DNA from: Glutamicibacter halophytocola
GTDB lineage: Bacteria; Actinomycetota; Actinomycetes; Actinomycetales; Micrococcaceae
Direction of reading: 5' to 3'
NCBI RefSeq assembly: GCF_001302565.1
Contig: NZ_CP012750.1
Location: forward strand, 3,596,001-3,660,000
Length of the DNA: 64,000 nucleotides
Notes under the pieces: model-generated
What the model was told of the DNA's origin: nothing
Database searches by the model: none
What the model saw: only the letters and a program-made list of their open reading frames with translations
Made by a program: the position numbers and the translations under genes
Shown: in pieces, positions 26,029 through 36,381 of the stretch
Layout of the letters: the number at the start of each line of letters is the position of its first letter
Numbering within the stretch: the stretch's first letter is position 1

Positions 26029-29000
26029 TTAGCTGCGCTGCGAGCGGCGGCGAGCCATTACTGTCAGGGCGACACCGCCGGCTGCTACCAGCAGGCCGAG
26101 CACCGAGTATCCGATAACTTCAGCACCGGTGTTAGCCAGGCCGTCATTGTCGTTGTCGCTGTCGTTGTCACCGTTGTTGTCGGTGCCATTGTTGTCACCG
26201 TCGTTGTCGGTGCCGTTGTTGTCGTTCGAACCGACTACCTCGAACTGGCCGGAGTCAATGGTCTTGCCGTCTTCGTCGTTGACGTCTACGGTGTATGGCC
26301 CCTCCTTGATGTCCTCAGGCAGCTGGATCTTGAACTCGAAGCCACAGCTTTCATCGATGGTGATCAGCTGGCCGGCAGCTGCATCGCCGATGGATACCTC
26401 GACCTGCTTGCCGTCCTCACCGGTGACGGTGATTTCAACAACCTGGCCTTCGGTGAATCCTTGGCCCTTCACGGTTACGGTTTCTCCGGCCTTGACCTTC
26501 GAAGGAGTTACCGTGATGGATTCCTCAGCGGCGCAAGTGTTGGCGTCCTTGTCGGTGACTCGCAGGTCGCGGGTCTGCTCGACACCCTTTGGATCAACGG
26601 TGGCGACCTTGTAATCGCCTTCTTCCGCATCCTCAGGGACGGTCATGTTGGTCGTGAACTTGCCTTCGTCGTCGGTCATGACTTCGATGGTCTCGATCAC
26701 GTTGCCGTCCTTGTCGCGCAGCTCGATGGTGATGTTGGTGTTCGGCTCGTAGCCTTCGCCATCGATGGTGATTTCCTCGCCCGGTGCTACCTCGTCAGGA
26801 GTGACGGTGAAGGTTGGGGTTTCGGCGTTCTCATCGATGATCAGACCGGCATCAACACTCTGGTTGCTGGCCGAGGCGGTCGAGAGCTGAACTGCAGCGC
26901 TGCGTCCGTCCTGGTTTGCATCCGAGTCCTTGGAGCGGTCATCCCCGGCGCCTGCGGTGGTGAAGGTGGCGTTGGTTGGGGCGTTGAACTGTACGGTGTA
27001 TTCGCCGTAGTTCAGGTCGCCGAAGCCGTACTTGCCATCTTCGCCGGTGGTCGTGACCACTGCGTTGCCGTCGACATCGAGCACTGCGTCGCCTTCGGAA
27101 TCGAGCAGGCTGACACCGACACCTGGTACTCCGGCCTCGCCCTCGGACTGGATTCCATCCTTGTTGGAGTCGTTCCAGACGAAGTCACCGATCGAAGCGC
27201 CATCGTTGCCGTTGCCATCCGAATCGACGACCTTCAGGACGGTGGTGTCCTTGTTGCCTTCGGCATCCTCGGCAGCGACCGTGTAGTCGCCGTCCTCGGC
27301 ATCTTCAGGAACGGTTACCTCGGTGCTGAAGTGCCCGTTCTCGTCGGTGGTGACCATGACAGGCTCGCCCAGCGGGTTGCCGTCCTTGTCGGTCAGCGTG
27401 ACGGTCACTTCGCTGTTCGGTGCGTAGCCCTCACCGGTGACCGTGGTGCTTTCACCTGGTGCAACGGTTTCCGGATTCACCGTAACGGTAGCTTCCTCCA
27501 CTGCCGGTGCATCGGTGATGCCGGCATCCACGCCCTGGTTCACAGGAGCCTGGCTGGTCAAGGTGACAACCTCGGTGCGGCCGTTTTCCCCGGCGTCGGA
27601 GTCGATGCCGCGGTCCTCGCCCACGCCTGCCGGTGCGAAGGATGCTCCCTCTGGTGCTTCGAATTCAACGATGTACTGCTGAATCTTCAGGCCAGCGAAG
27701 GTGTAGGTGCCGTTCTCGTTGGTGGTGGTGGTGACCGGGTCGCCCGATTCGCCTGCTACTGGGTTGCCTTCGGCATCCAGCAGGTTCACCGTGACACCGC
27801 CCAGGCCCGACTCGCCATCGTCCTGCAGGCCGTTGCCGTTGTCATCGCGCCATACGCGGTCACCCAGCTCGCCGTTGTCATCGCCGGAGTTGCCATCCGG
27901 GTCGGTGACGGTCAGCGGAGCGTCGTCCGAGTTGCCCTCCTCATCGGTGGCTTCTACGGTGTGATCGCCAGGAACTGCATCTTCTGGAACCGTGATGACC
28001 TTGCTGAAGCTGCCGTTCTCGTCGGTAGTAGCCTCGGCCGACTGGCCAACAGGCATTCCCTCCGAGTCCTTGAGCTGGACATCGACCTTCGAGTTCGGGG
28101 CATAGCCTTCGCCGTTGACCGTGGTGTCCTCGCCCGGAGCCACTTCATCAGGGTTGACAGTGACCGTTGCTTCCTCGACTGCAGGAGCATCGACGATACC
28201 AGCGTCAATGGTCCGGTCAGCTGGAGCGGCGGCGGTCAAGGTCACGGTGCTGGTGCGGCCGTTCTCGCCGGCGTTGGAGTCCACTGCCGTATCGTCGCCA
28301 GCTTCTGCTGGCGAGAAGGAAGCGCCCTCAGGTGCCGCGAATTCAACGATGTACTCGCCCAGTGCCAAGCCGGTGAAGGCGTAGCTGCCGTTGTCATCGG
28401 TGGTAGTGGTGATCGGGTTGCCCTCGGCGTCGGTGTAGGCGTTGCCTTCAGCGTCCAGCAGGTTCACCACGGCACCGGCCAGGCCGGATTCGTTGGAGTC
28501 CTGGATGCCGTCGCTGTTGGCATCGCGCCATACGCGGTCGCCGAGCTCGCCGTCGCCACCTGGGTTCGGGTTAGGGTTCTCGCCGTCTGGTTCCGCGACC
28601 GTCAAGTCCACGGTGTCCTTGTTGCCTTCGGCGTCCTCTGCGCTCACGCTGTAATCGCCTGGTTCCACGTCCTCGCCGATTGGCAGCGGGGTGGTGAAGT
28701 GGCCATTCTCATCCGTGGTGACAGTGATCGGGTCGCCGATCGGGTTGCCCTCTGGGTCAACCAGCTGAACGGTCACGTCCGAGTTCGGAGCGTAGCCATC
28801 GCCGGTCACCTGGGTTTCCTCGCCTGGCTTCACCTCGGTCGGGTTCACCGTCACGGTGGCCTCGTCCACGGCTGGAGCGTCGACAATACCGGCATCAACC
28901 GTCATGTTCGCAGGAGCGGTGGAGGTCAGCGCCACCACTTCGGTGCGTCCATTCTCGGCTGCGTCGGAGTCAAGAGCATCGTCATCGCCGGCATTGGCCT

Positions 29001-32000
29001 GGGTGAAGGATGCGCCTTCCGGAGCAACGAATTCCACGGTGTATTCGCCCAGTGCAAGCCCGGCGAAGGTGTAGTTTCCGTTGTCATCGGTGGTTGCGGT
29101 AACAGGGTTGCCATCAGCGTCGTTGACCGGGTTGCCTTCGGCATCCAGCAGGTTGACGGTGACTCCTGAAACGCCAGCTTCACCATCGTCCTGGACGCCG
29201 TCGGAGTCCAGGTCGTTCCAGACCCGGTCGCCGAGCTCGCCGTTGCCACCTGGAAGGCTTCCATCGGTGACGGTCAGCGGGCTTTCTACCGGAGTATCGG
29301 TGGCGACGTCGGTAGCCACTACCTTGTAGTCGCCTGGTGCGGCGTCCTCAGGAACTGGAATTTCAGTAGCTGGAACGTTGCCCTCGGCGTCGGCTGGGAC
29401 GGTGATCGGGTCACCGACCGGGTTGCCCTCTGGGTCGGTCAGCTGCACGGTGACATCACCCTCAGGGGTGAAGCCGCTACCGGTCAGGCTGGTGGACTCG
29501 CCTGGAGCAACCGAGGTTGGGTCCAGGGTGACCGAAGGATCAACAACAGCGTCATCGTCAACCAGGCCGGCATCCACCTGATCGGTGGTCGGTGCTTCCT
29601 CGGTCAGCGTGTAGACGTTGGTGACACCCTCAGGATTCGGATCCGAGTCAACAGCACCGTCGTCGTTGGTTCCCTGAGGCGAGAAGGCCTTGCCCTCAGG
29701 AGCAACGAACTGCACGGTGTAGCCGCCCAGCGCCAGCTCGCCGAACGAGTAGTTGCCGTTCTCGTCGGTGGTGGTGGTGACAGGGTTGCCATCAGCATCG
29801 TTGACCGGGTTGCCATCGGCATCCAGCAGGTTCACGACAACACCTGGAACGCCGGCTTCGCCCTCATCCTGCAGGCCATCGCTGTTGGTGTCCTCGAAGA
29901 CGAAGTCACCGAGCGAACCTGGGCCTGGCTGCGCGCCGCCGTCCGTGACGGTCAGGTTGCTGACAACCGGGGTATCGGTGGTGACGTCGGTAGCCACGAC
30001 GGTGTAGTCGCCTGGCTGGGCGTCAGCTGGAACCGGTACTTCGGTGGCTGGAACATTGCCCTCAGGGTCGGCCGGAACGGTGATCGGGTCACCGACCGGG
30101 TTGCCCTCTGGGTCGGTCAGCTGCAGGGTGACGTCGCCCTCAGGGGTGAAGCCGTCACCGGTGGCGTTGGTGGATTCGCCAGGAGCGACCGAGGTCGGAT
30201 CCAGCGACAGTACCGGGTTGATCTCGCCATCAGCGTCGACCAGACCGGCGTCAACCGTGTCATTGGCCGGTGCTGCCGAGGTCAGGGCCACCGCTGGGGT
30301 GCGTCCATCGCTGCCGGCGTCCGAGTCGATCGAGTCGTCATCGCCCTGGTTTGCAGGCGAGAAGGCCTTGCCCTCGGGAGCAACGAACTGGACACTGTAC
30401 TGGCCCTCCGGCAGTTCGCCGAAGGAGTAGTTGCCGTTCTCGTCGGTGGTGGTGGTGCGAGGGTTGCCGTCGGCGTCGTTGACTGGGTTGCCATCGGCAT
30501 CCAGCAGGTTTACGACGGTGCCTGGTACGCCGGCTTCGCCTTCGTCCTGCAGTCCGTCGCCGTTGTCATCCGAGAACACGGTGTCGCCGATGGTGCCGTT
30601 GCCTGGCTGCACGCCGCCGTCGGTGACGGTCAGCGGGCTCTCTACCGGGGTATCGGTGGTGACATCGGTTGCCACGACGGTGTAGTCGCCTGGTGTGGAA
30701 CCTTCAGGCACTGGAATTTCGGTGGCTGGAACGTTGCCCTCAGGGTCAGCTGGCACGGTGATCGGGTCACCGACCGGGTTGCCATCTGGGTCGGTCAGCT
30801 GCAGGGTGACATCGCCTTCAGGGGTGAATCCGGTACCGGTGAGGTTGGTGGATTCGCCTGGAGCAACCGAGGTTGGGTCCAAGGTGATGGCCGGGTCGAT
30901 GGCCGCGTCGTCGTCAACCAGACCGGCATCCACTGCGTCGGTGGTTGGAGTCTCGGCGGTGACCGAAATAACCGGGGTAACACCCTCGGCGTTTGGATCC
31001 GAGTCGAGAGCGTCGTCGCCGCCCTGGTCTGCAGGCGAGAATGCCTTGCCTTCAGGAGCAACGAACTGCACGGTGTAGTCGCCCTCCGGCAGTTCGCCGA
31101 AGGAGTAGATGCCGTTCTCGTCGGTGGTGGTGGTGCGCGGGTTGCCGTCGGCGTCGTTGACCGGGTTGCCATCGGCATCCAGCAGGTTCACGACGGTGCC
31201 TGGAACGCCGGCTTCGCCCTCGTCCTGCACGCCGTCCATGTCGGCATCGTCGAAGACCAGGTCTCCGATGGAGCCGTTGCCTGGCTGCACGCCGCCGTCG
31301 GTGACGGTCAGCGGGCTCTCTACCGGGGTATCGGTGGTGACGTCGGTAGCCACAACCTTGTAGTCGCCCGGTGCGGAACCTTCAGGCACTGGAATGGCGG
31401 TCGAAGGAACGTTGCCCTCTGGGTCAGCTGGCACGGTGATCGGGTCGCCCACTGGGTTGCCCGAAGGATCGGTCAGCTGCAGGGTGACATCGCCATCCGG
31501 GGTGAATCCGGTACCGGTGAGGTTGGTGGATTCGCCTGGAGCAACCGAGGTTGGGTCCAAGGTGATCGCCGGGTTGATGACTGCAGCGTCGTCACATGCG
31601 CCGATGCGAACACCGGCGGTGCCGAGGTTCAGGCGTCCTGCGTCAGCAGCCTGCAGGAGGCCGATGCTCAGTGCGGAGACCTCAAGGCTGTCGGTGAGGG
31701 TGCCGTCTGGTCCTTCGCAGGTCGTGGTGACCTGGCGGTTCAGTTGCACCGAAACGATCTGTGCCATCAGGGTGAAGACTGGCTCCAGTACCTGGCGCAC
31801 TGGCAAAGTCATGGCATTGGTCTTGATGTCGGTGATCAGCAGGTCGTAGATGGCGTGTCCGCCGTCGCCGACCAGGAAGTCGCGGATCGGAACCACTGCG
31901 GTGTTGATCAATGGGATCAGCGTAGTGTTGATCAGCGGCTCGATTACGGCACAGCCTGCACCGGTGCAGTCTACCGGTGCCACGTTCTCGGCGCCGAGGT

Positions 32001-33180
32001 TGACGCTCCAGTTTGCAACGGTCTCGCCAACAATCGGCGCAGTCTGGGTCAATTCGAAGTTCAGCGTAATGCTGGAAATCGCGCCTTCGATGGCGTTGGT
32101 GGCAACCTTGATGACCTCTTCGATGAGATCGTGGATCGTCTCAGCGATGATCGGGTAGATCTCGTTGCTGATCAGCTCGGTATTCGGGTTCTGGTTGTTG
32201 ATGCCGTCAGGCAGGTCGACGCCCTCTGGACGCTCACCCGAGTAGGCCTTGTCCAGGTCGACGTAGAGCTTGCCCGTCGAAAGATCGATGCTGAGCACTT
32301 CGTTCTTGGAGGTGATCGGCTGCGCCAAAAGCTCCTGGAAGACTTCTTCCTGGATGTTCGACTCGGCAGAGACGTCAATTGTGGCACCGACAGGCAGTGC
32401 CGACGTGATGGTGTTGAGCAAGTCAGTGAGCTGGCTCATCCCATTGACGGTGTCTTCCAGAGTCTGGTCGACCGTTGCCAGCTGGTCGTAGATTCCGCTG
32501 GCAATCTGGCTGACGATTGGCGATTCAAGTTCAAGATTTGCTTCGGCTACGCGATACTGGCCGTCGCCACCCACGCCATCAGGATCCTGGAATGCGCCAT
32601 CTACGGCTTCGACGTGTGCGCCGCCAACGCCAGCGGTCAATTCCGCCTTGCTGACGATGTCGTCGGTCAGTCCGTCAGTTCCGGTTGCACGGAACAAAGA
32701 AAGTAGGTCTAGTTTTGCGGTGCCAAATCCACCAGCCTCGCCATCGAGGCTGACGGAACCATCGGCACCGGCGATACCAGAAATCGCCTCGCCATTCTTG
32801 GCGTCGGTAGCAGTCGACTGCGACAGCAGAGCGCCAAGCTCTCCGTAGTCGATGATCTGGTCGATCGGCAGGTTCAAGCCGCCCAGATCGAGCATCTGTC
32901 CGCCGAGGAGGGATGCGTTCAGTGCACCATCATCGGTTGCTGGTCCCCCAGGGAACAGAGCCCGGCTCTGTCCGCCACCGGCAAGTTCCTGACCAATCAG
33001 GCTCAAGTCGATATTGCTGGCTGCTGCCTCAGTGGTTTCATCTGGCTGGGTGTCTACGTCGGCCATCGCAGGGAGGCCGAAAGTCGTGACAGCAACCGAG
33101 GAGACCATTCCCAGTGCTACTGGCCGTCTCCACCATCCGGCAGTTACTGCAGGTGCTGTCTTGCGTTCTGAGCGTCGCAT
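26029..33180 (-). CDS. Giant LAxTG-anchored surface adhesin with SdrD-B and Ig-like repeats
   Basis: 2,383 residues from ATG 33180, chosen for AAGGAGGG eight bases upstream; an upstream in-frame ATG adds no signal sequence. Order of parts: a signal peptide (basic MRRSERK..., hydrophobic VALGMVSSVAVTTFGLPAMA); a non-repetitive N-terminal region of about 520 residues resembling choice-of-anchor G domains; seven SdrD-B-like beta domains, each with a Ca-binding-like D-x-D-x-D-G-x-x-D loop; nine Ig/IPT-like domains with the P-x-x-V-x-P-G-E motif interleaved; an Asp/Asn-rich spacer; then the sortase signal LANTG, a membrane helix and the tail ARRRSQRS. LANTG suits the sortase E-type enzymes of actinobacteria. 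The protein is very acidic and probably extends from the wall for adhesion or biofilm. Confidence 0.9.
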   Translation of the reverse strand: MRRSERKTAPAVTAGWWRRPVALGMVSSVAVTTFGLPAMADVDTQPDETTEAAASNIDLSLIGQELAGGGQSRALFPGGPATDDGALNASLLGGQMLDLGGLNLPIDQIIDYGELGALLSQSTATDAKNGEAISGIAGADGSVSLDGEAGGFGTAKLDLLSLFRATGTDGLTDDIVSKAELTAGVGGAHVEAVDGAFQDPDGVGGDGQYRVAEANLELESPIVSQIASGIYDQLATVDQTLEDTVNGMSQLTDLLNTITSALPVGATIDVSAESNIQEEVFQELLAQPITSKNEVLSIDLSTGKLYVDLDKAYSGERPEGVDLPDGINNQNPNTELISNEIYPIIAETIHDLIEEVIKVATNAIEGAISSITLNFELTQTAPIVGETVANWSVNLGAENVAPVDCTGAGCAVIEPLINTTLIPLINTAVVPIRDFLVGDGGHAIYDLLITDIKTNAMTLPVRQVLEPVFTLMAQIVSVQLNRQVTTTCEGPDGTLTDSLEVSALSIGLLQAADAGRLNLGTAGVRIGACDDAAVINPAITLDPTSVAPGESTNLTGTGFTPDGDVTLQLTDPSGNPVGDPITVPADPEGNVPSTAIPVPEGSAPGDYKVVATDVTTDTPVESPLTVTDGGVQPGNGSIGDLVFDDADMDGVQDEGEAGVPGTVVNLLDADGNPVNDADGNPRTTTTDENGIYSFGELPEGDYTVQFVAPEGKAFSPADQGGDDALDSDPNAEGVTPVISVTAETPTTDAVDAGLVDDDAAIDPAITLDPTSVAPGESTNLTGTGFTPEGDVTLQLTDPDGNPVGDPITVPADPEGNVPATEIPVPEGSTPGDYTVVATDVTTDTPVESPLTVTDGGVQPGNGTIGDTVFSDDNGDGLQDEGEAGVPGTVVNLLDADGNPVNDADGNPRTTTTDENGNYSFGELPEGQYSVQFVAPEGKAFSPANQGDDDSIDSDAGSDGRTPAVALTSAAPANDTVDAGLVDADGEINPVLSLDPTSVAPGESTNATGDGFTPEGDVTLQLTDPEGNPVGDPITVPADPEGNVPATEVPVPADAQPGDYTVVATDVTTDTPVVSNLTVTDGGAQPGPGSLGDFVFEDTNSDGLQDEGEAGVPGVVVNLLDADGNPVNDADGNPVTTTTDENGNYSFGELALGGYTVQFVAPEGKAFSPQGTNDDGAVDSDPNPEGVTNVYTLTEEAPTTDQVDAGLVDDDAVVDPSVTLDPTSVAPGESTSLTGSGFTPEGDVTVQLTDPEGNPVGDPITVPADAEGNVPATEIPVPEDAAPGDYKVVATDVATDTPVESPLTVTDGSLPGGNGELGDRVWNDLDSDGVQDDGEAGVSGVTVNLLDAEGNPVNDADGNPVTATTDDNGNYTFAGLALGEYTVEFVAPEGASFTQANAGDDDALDSDAAENGRTEVVALTSTAPANMTVDAGIVDAPAVDEATVTVNPTEVKPGEETQVTGDGYAPNSDVTVQLVDPEGNPIGDPITVTTDENGHFTTPLPIGEDVEPGDYSVSAEDAEGNKDTVDLTVAEPDGENPNPNPGGDGELGDRVWRDANSDGIQDSNESGLAGAVVNLLDAEGNAYTDAEGNPITTTTDDNGSYAFTGLALGEYIVEFAAPEGASFSPAEAGDDTAVDSNAGENGRTSTVTLTAAAPADRTIDAGIVDAPAVEEATVTVNPDEVAPGEDTTVNGEGYAPNSKVDVQLKDSEGMPVGQSAEATTDENGSFSKVITVPEDAVPGDHTVEATDEEGNSDDAPLTVTDPDGNSGDDNGELGDRVWRDDNGNGLQDDGESGLGGVTVNLLDAEGNPVAGESGDPVTTTTNENGTYTFAGLKIQQYIVEFEAPEGASFAPAGVGEDRGIDSDAGENGRTEVVTLTSQAPVNQGVDAGITDAPAVEEATVTVNPETVAPGESTTVTGEGYAPNSEVTVTLTDKDGNPLGEPVMVTTDENGHFSTEVTVPEDAEDGDYTVAAEDAEGNKDTTVLKVVDSDGNGNDGASIGDFVWNDSNKDGIQSEGEAGVPGVGVSLLDSEGDAVLDVDGNAVVTTTGEDGKYGFGDLNYGEYTVQFNAPTNATFTTAGAGDDRSKDSDANQDGRSAAVQLSTASASNQSVDAGLIIDENAETPTFTVTPDEVAPGEEITIDGEGYEPNTNITIELRDKDGNVIETIEVMTDDEGKFTTNMTVPEDAEEGDYKVATVDPKGVEQTRDLRVTDKDANTCAAEESITVTPSKVKAGETVTVKGQGFTEGQVVEITVTGEDGKQVEVSIGDAAAGQLITIDESCGFEFKIQLPEDIKEGPYTVDVNDEDGKTIDSGQFEVVGSNDNNGTDNDGDNNGTDNNGDNDSDNDNDGLANTGAEVIGYSVLGLLVAAGGVALTVMARRRSQRS
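26800..31600 (-). repeat. Tandem 678-bp coding repeats inside the adhesin gene
   Basis: Each unit encodes one SdrD-B plus one Ig-like domain. Equivalent points occur at 29075, 29753, 30431 and 31109, exactly 678 bp apart. The three units nearest the N-terminus (29075-31109) are most alike at DNA level, and units toward the C-terminus (to about 26800) are more diverged. This gradient suggests recent duplication at the N-terminal side. Confidence 0.85.
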
Positions 33181-34667
33181 ACGGACACCCTCCTTGCTTT
33201 GAAGTGCTTGTGATTTTTGTCCCAAGGTTTCCCCAAGGTTTATCCAAGCCTGTTTGCAGGGGAATGCACAAGAGATTGACGTAAGTTTCTTAAAATTAAT
33301 CTGATCGATGGTTCGCGTTTGACTACTGAAAAAAGGCATGCGAAATCGATTAATGCTTCTGACTAAGGATTTGTCCGTCAGATGGTGAAAGGATGGATGG
33401 TCGAATCATCCAGCTACAAAGTGTGTGGCGACTTGTCTTGGCAGCGTTTTTGCCCGTAGCCAAATGCCCCCATCCGAGGGTTCTCGGTGATGGGAGTACT
33501 GGGTTTTTCGATGGAATGCTTATCCCGTACGCGGTTTCGGCTGAACTTACGACCGAATCCTCGGTGCAAGAGAAGATAGCGCGGATTGATCCATAATTGA
33601 GGCTGGTCTAATCGGCAAGGAAAGCGCCGAATCCTCTTTTAGTAGCAACGCCAAGCAGCTGGTTTCACCTGGATTGGCGCTGTGGGGTCTGCAGTTAGCT
33701 CTACAGACCGTTCATATGCTCCTTGCGGAAATCAAAGAGAGCAGTGATTGTATTCATTTCTCGTCCTCCGTTGCTTGCAATGACTAACATCTGGGCAGTT
33801 TCGGTTGATGCATGTGTACCGTAAAACTAGCAAGCAATATCCTGAGAGTTACCTATGTGCGTGAATATTACGTGCTAATTCATCAAAAGTTCATTAAATC
33901 GACAGGTCACCACAAGAATCTAGCAGCGTCAATACTACTTTTGGAGGATGGCACAGTTCGTCCATTCATCGCACATTCAGCTTTCTATCAGCTCTTTGGC
34001 AGTGATTTATCAAGGTGCAAAACCGGTGATTTTGCACAATCCGCCTCGGCAAGGCTACTCGTGGATCACCGGCTGGTCGCCCGCTTGCAGAACACTCAAG
34101 CAAGACCTGCATGCGGTCATAGACACATGCACAGCACGTCGGGCCATGGTTACAAATAATCAATCGAAACCAAAGCTGCTCCGATGTCCATTCGTTGAAC
34201 CGGACCAATTATTCAAGGCATTCGACGAGATCGGGCGAATTAACCCCATGCTGCGAGCCGCGCGGCAACTTTGGCGAACATCAGAAATCAGCATAGTTCG
34301 AACGGAACCATCTATGTAGCGAGTGATTTGGCTCGATCCATACCCTGAAATCCATAATGGATAGCATTCATCACCGAGTAAACGACACTCTGCCACTTCA
34401 CTGCAACCACGACCGCACGGAAGCCACGGGGTTTTTCGTTGCATCCCTCGTCAATGCGCCGACTATACGACCATCATCCCTAGCTCGGCAAAGAGCGGAA
34501 GTTCGCATGGACAAACAGAATTGTTGCTGTTCCGTCATCCAGATACAAAGCAAGCAAATGCATCAAACGCCGTATACAAAATCAATGAGCTCTCGCTAGA
34601 GTCAACTGCTAAGAAGAAAGCATCACCCCGCGTGTGGCGATCTTCTCTGCACAATTCAAGTCAGTGC
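33181..34667. other. 1.5-kb AT-richer gap with no convincing gene
   Basis: Between the adhesin start and the LysR stop. The base composition is visibly more AT-rich than the flanks. Open frames of 115 and 123 codons (33812-34159, 33948-34319, plus) and 94 codons (34160-34444, minus) lack usable ribosome sites or recognisable domains. A small hairpin GTGCAAAA-N7-TTTTGCAC occurs at 34015-34037. The adhesin promoter must lie near 33200-33320 (TTAAAATTAAT stretch). It may be a relic of acquired DNA. Confidence 0.5.
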
Positions 34668-35564
34668 TCAGGGTACTGACGATTCCTTGTTTATGGACTC
34701 GTCCTTGATTGCCTGTCGGAAGGTTTTCACGGCACTCTGCCCGATTGCGCCTCGTCGAACAGCAGTATAAATACTGCGGGCAGGATTCCCGGGCAAAGGG
34801 CAGAGAACAACTCTTTCATGGCCCTCGTACCAAAGAAGATCAGGCAGCAGAGCCGCCGCCAGTCCTGTTTCTACAAGTCGCGCATGCAGCAAAACATCTG
34901 TTGCAGTGAACCGGACATCCGGTTCGAAACCGGCGCTTCTGCATACTGCTACAGCCCAGGCACGTTGTGCTGTGCCTTCCGGTTCCATCACCCACGGCCG
35001 TAGTGCAAGGTCGTCAAGGGCTTGATGTCCCCACACGCTGGGCGTGGCAAGACGCATGCGGTCCATTAGCAAATCATCACGATCCAGCCCAGCGGGCCGC
35101 ACTTGAGGATGTCCCGGGAATTCCTCGGCCAGCACGAGGTCGAACTCCTGGGCAAGCAGTGCTGGGAGCGAACGCTCTGGTTCCAGTTCAGTAACCTCTA
35201 TACGCAACCGCGGATGATCGCGTTCCATTCGTTTCAGGACAGAAGGAAGCAAGCTCAACGCGGCCGTTTGAAATGAAGCAATGCGCAGCGTTCCTACGAT
35301 CTCTTCAAACGACGCGGCAATTTCACCCTTGGCCATTTCCACATGTTCAAAAATGACCTCGGCGTGGGACAACAGAATTTCTGCCTGATTAGTCAATTTC
35401 ACACGACGACCCGCTGGTTCCAGCAGTTGGACGCCAGTCTCCCTTTCGAGCTGGGAGAGTTGTGCTGAGATCGTGGATTTACTGTAGGACATCGCCTGGG
35501 CCACGGCAGCTATCGTGCCGTGGCGCTTTAGCTCGCGCAAGAGCCGTAACCGGTGCAAATCCAT
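34668..35564 (-). CDS. LysR family transcriptional regulator
   Basis: 298 residues from ATG 35564, with GAAAGGGGC upstream; a TTG one codon earlier is not needed. The N-terminal HTH is MDLHRLRLLRELKRHGTIAAVAQAMSYSKSTISAQLSQLERETG, followed by the LysR substrate-binding domain (GTLRIASFQTAALSLLPSVLKRMERDHPRLRIEV). It is divergent from the LysE-type exporter, a pairing in which LysR usually senses the exported amino acid and activates the exporter. An inverted repeat lies between the two starts. Confidence 0.93.
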   Translation of the reverse strand: MDLHRLRLLRELKRHGTIAAVAQAMSYSKSTISAQLSQLERETGVQLLEPAGRRVKLTNQAEILLSHAEVIFEHVEMAKGEIAASFEEIVGTLRIASFQTAALSLLPSVLKRMERDHPRLRIEVTELEPERSLPALLAQEFDLVLAEEFPGHPQVRPAGLDRDDLLMDRMRLATPSVWGHQALDDLALRPWVMEPEGTAQRAWAVAVCRSAGFEPDVRFTATDVLLHARLVETGLAAALLPDLLWYEGHERVVLCPLPGNPARSIYTAVRRGAIGQSAVKTFRQAIKDESINKESSVP

Positions 35565-35577
35565 CAAGCCCCTTTCT

Positions 35578-35596
35578 TTCGTTCGAAAATAACGAA
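35578..35596. promoter_or_regulatory. LysR-type inverted repeat
   Basis: TTCGTT-N7-AACGAA with an inner GTTCG/CGAAC dyad, in the 106-bp divergent gap. A TATAAG-like -10 for the exporter lies at about 35605. Spacing fits the T-N11-A class of LysR sites. Confidence 0.55.
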
Positions 35597-35670
35597 CAAT
35601 ATTGTATAAGAATGATCGCTCGACATGGATAGATGCATCCCCTGATCATGGAAGCATGCTTTCGTCATCA

Positions 35671-36303
35671 ATGGTGTCTTCCTACTTGTCTCCTTATTTG
35701 TCTTTCTTGGTTCTCGCGTCCCCTCTAGTCGTCATTCCGGGACCCGATTTCGCTGTGGTGAGCCGCAATACCTTAAACGGCGGACGCCGGAGGGGAACTT
35801 GGAGCGCAGTCGGGGTGGCTAGTTCGACGACGCTCTATGGAATCCTCGCTGCTGTTGGCTTAGGGTCAGTGATCATGAGCATGCGGCCGGTCTTCGAAGG
35901 TATCCGTTGGGCGGGGATCGCATATTTGGCCTTGTTAGGTTTCCAAGCATTTCGTTCGGCTTGGAAGCGGGACTATGCAACTTTGGAATTGGGAATTGAC
36001 CCTGCCGGGCCCACAGGAAGCCAGGGGTGGTTGCAAGGATTCCTCTCCAATGTGGGTAATCCTAAAATTTTGGTGTTTTATTTAGCGGTACTGCCGCAAT
36101 TTCTCGATCAAGAAGCTCCGATGCCAGTGGTACTCGCCTTTGCCTTCACCCATGCTCTGCTCTCACTTGCCTACCTGGTGCTGCTAGTTTGCGGCATCCA
36201 TCAAGCCCGCTCGGTCTTGTCGCGGCCAGGGGTTCGCCGATTACTAGATCTGGCCACTGGCACAGCACTGGTCGGATTCGGCATCAAGCTTGCCCTCGAA
36301 TAA
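35671..36303 (+). CDS. LysE/RhtB family amino-acid exporter
   Basis: 210 residues from ATG 35671 (ATG 35656 is an alternative), the normal size for the family. The family signature VIPGPDFAVVSRNTLNGGRRRGTWSAVGVASS sits in the first loop. Six helices are predicted, with SQGWLQGFLSNVGNPKILVFYLAVLPQFLD in the middle, typical of RhtB/threonine-homoserine exporters. Regulation by the divergent LysR gene is likely. Substrate unknown. Confidence 0.92.
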   Translation: MVSSYLSPYLSFLVLASPLVVIPGPDFAVVSRNTLNGGRRRGTWSAVGVASSTTLYGILAAVGLGSVIMSMRPVFEGIRWAGIAYLALLGFQAFRSAWKRDYATLELGIDPAGPTGSQGWLQGFLSNVGNPKILVFYLAVLPQFLDQEAPMPVVLAFAFTHALLSLAYLVLLVCGIHQARSVLSRPGVRRLLDLATGTALVGFGIKLALE

Positions 36304-36381
36304 CCACAGGTGATGTCCAGGCTGGAGCATACCGGTTCTAAATGGCTGAATATGGCGTCGACGACCACTGGAGCAAGATGA

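Noticed and set aside
26461..29169. 902-codon open frame on plus inside the adhesin gene, and many shorter ones there
   Set aside because: Antisense shadow of a repetitive, GC-rich coding sequence. Its protein is low-complexity and has no domain; the minus-strand adhesin explains the region.
33948..34319. 123-codon plus frame in the long gap
   Set aside because: GGAGG directly touches the ATG, leaving no spacer; overlaps another frame; no recognisable domain.
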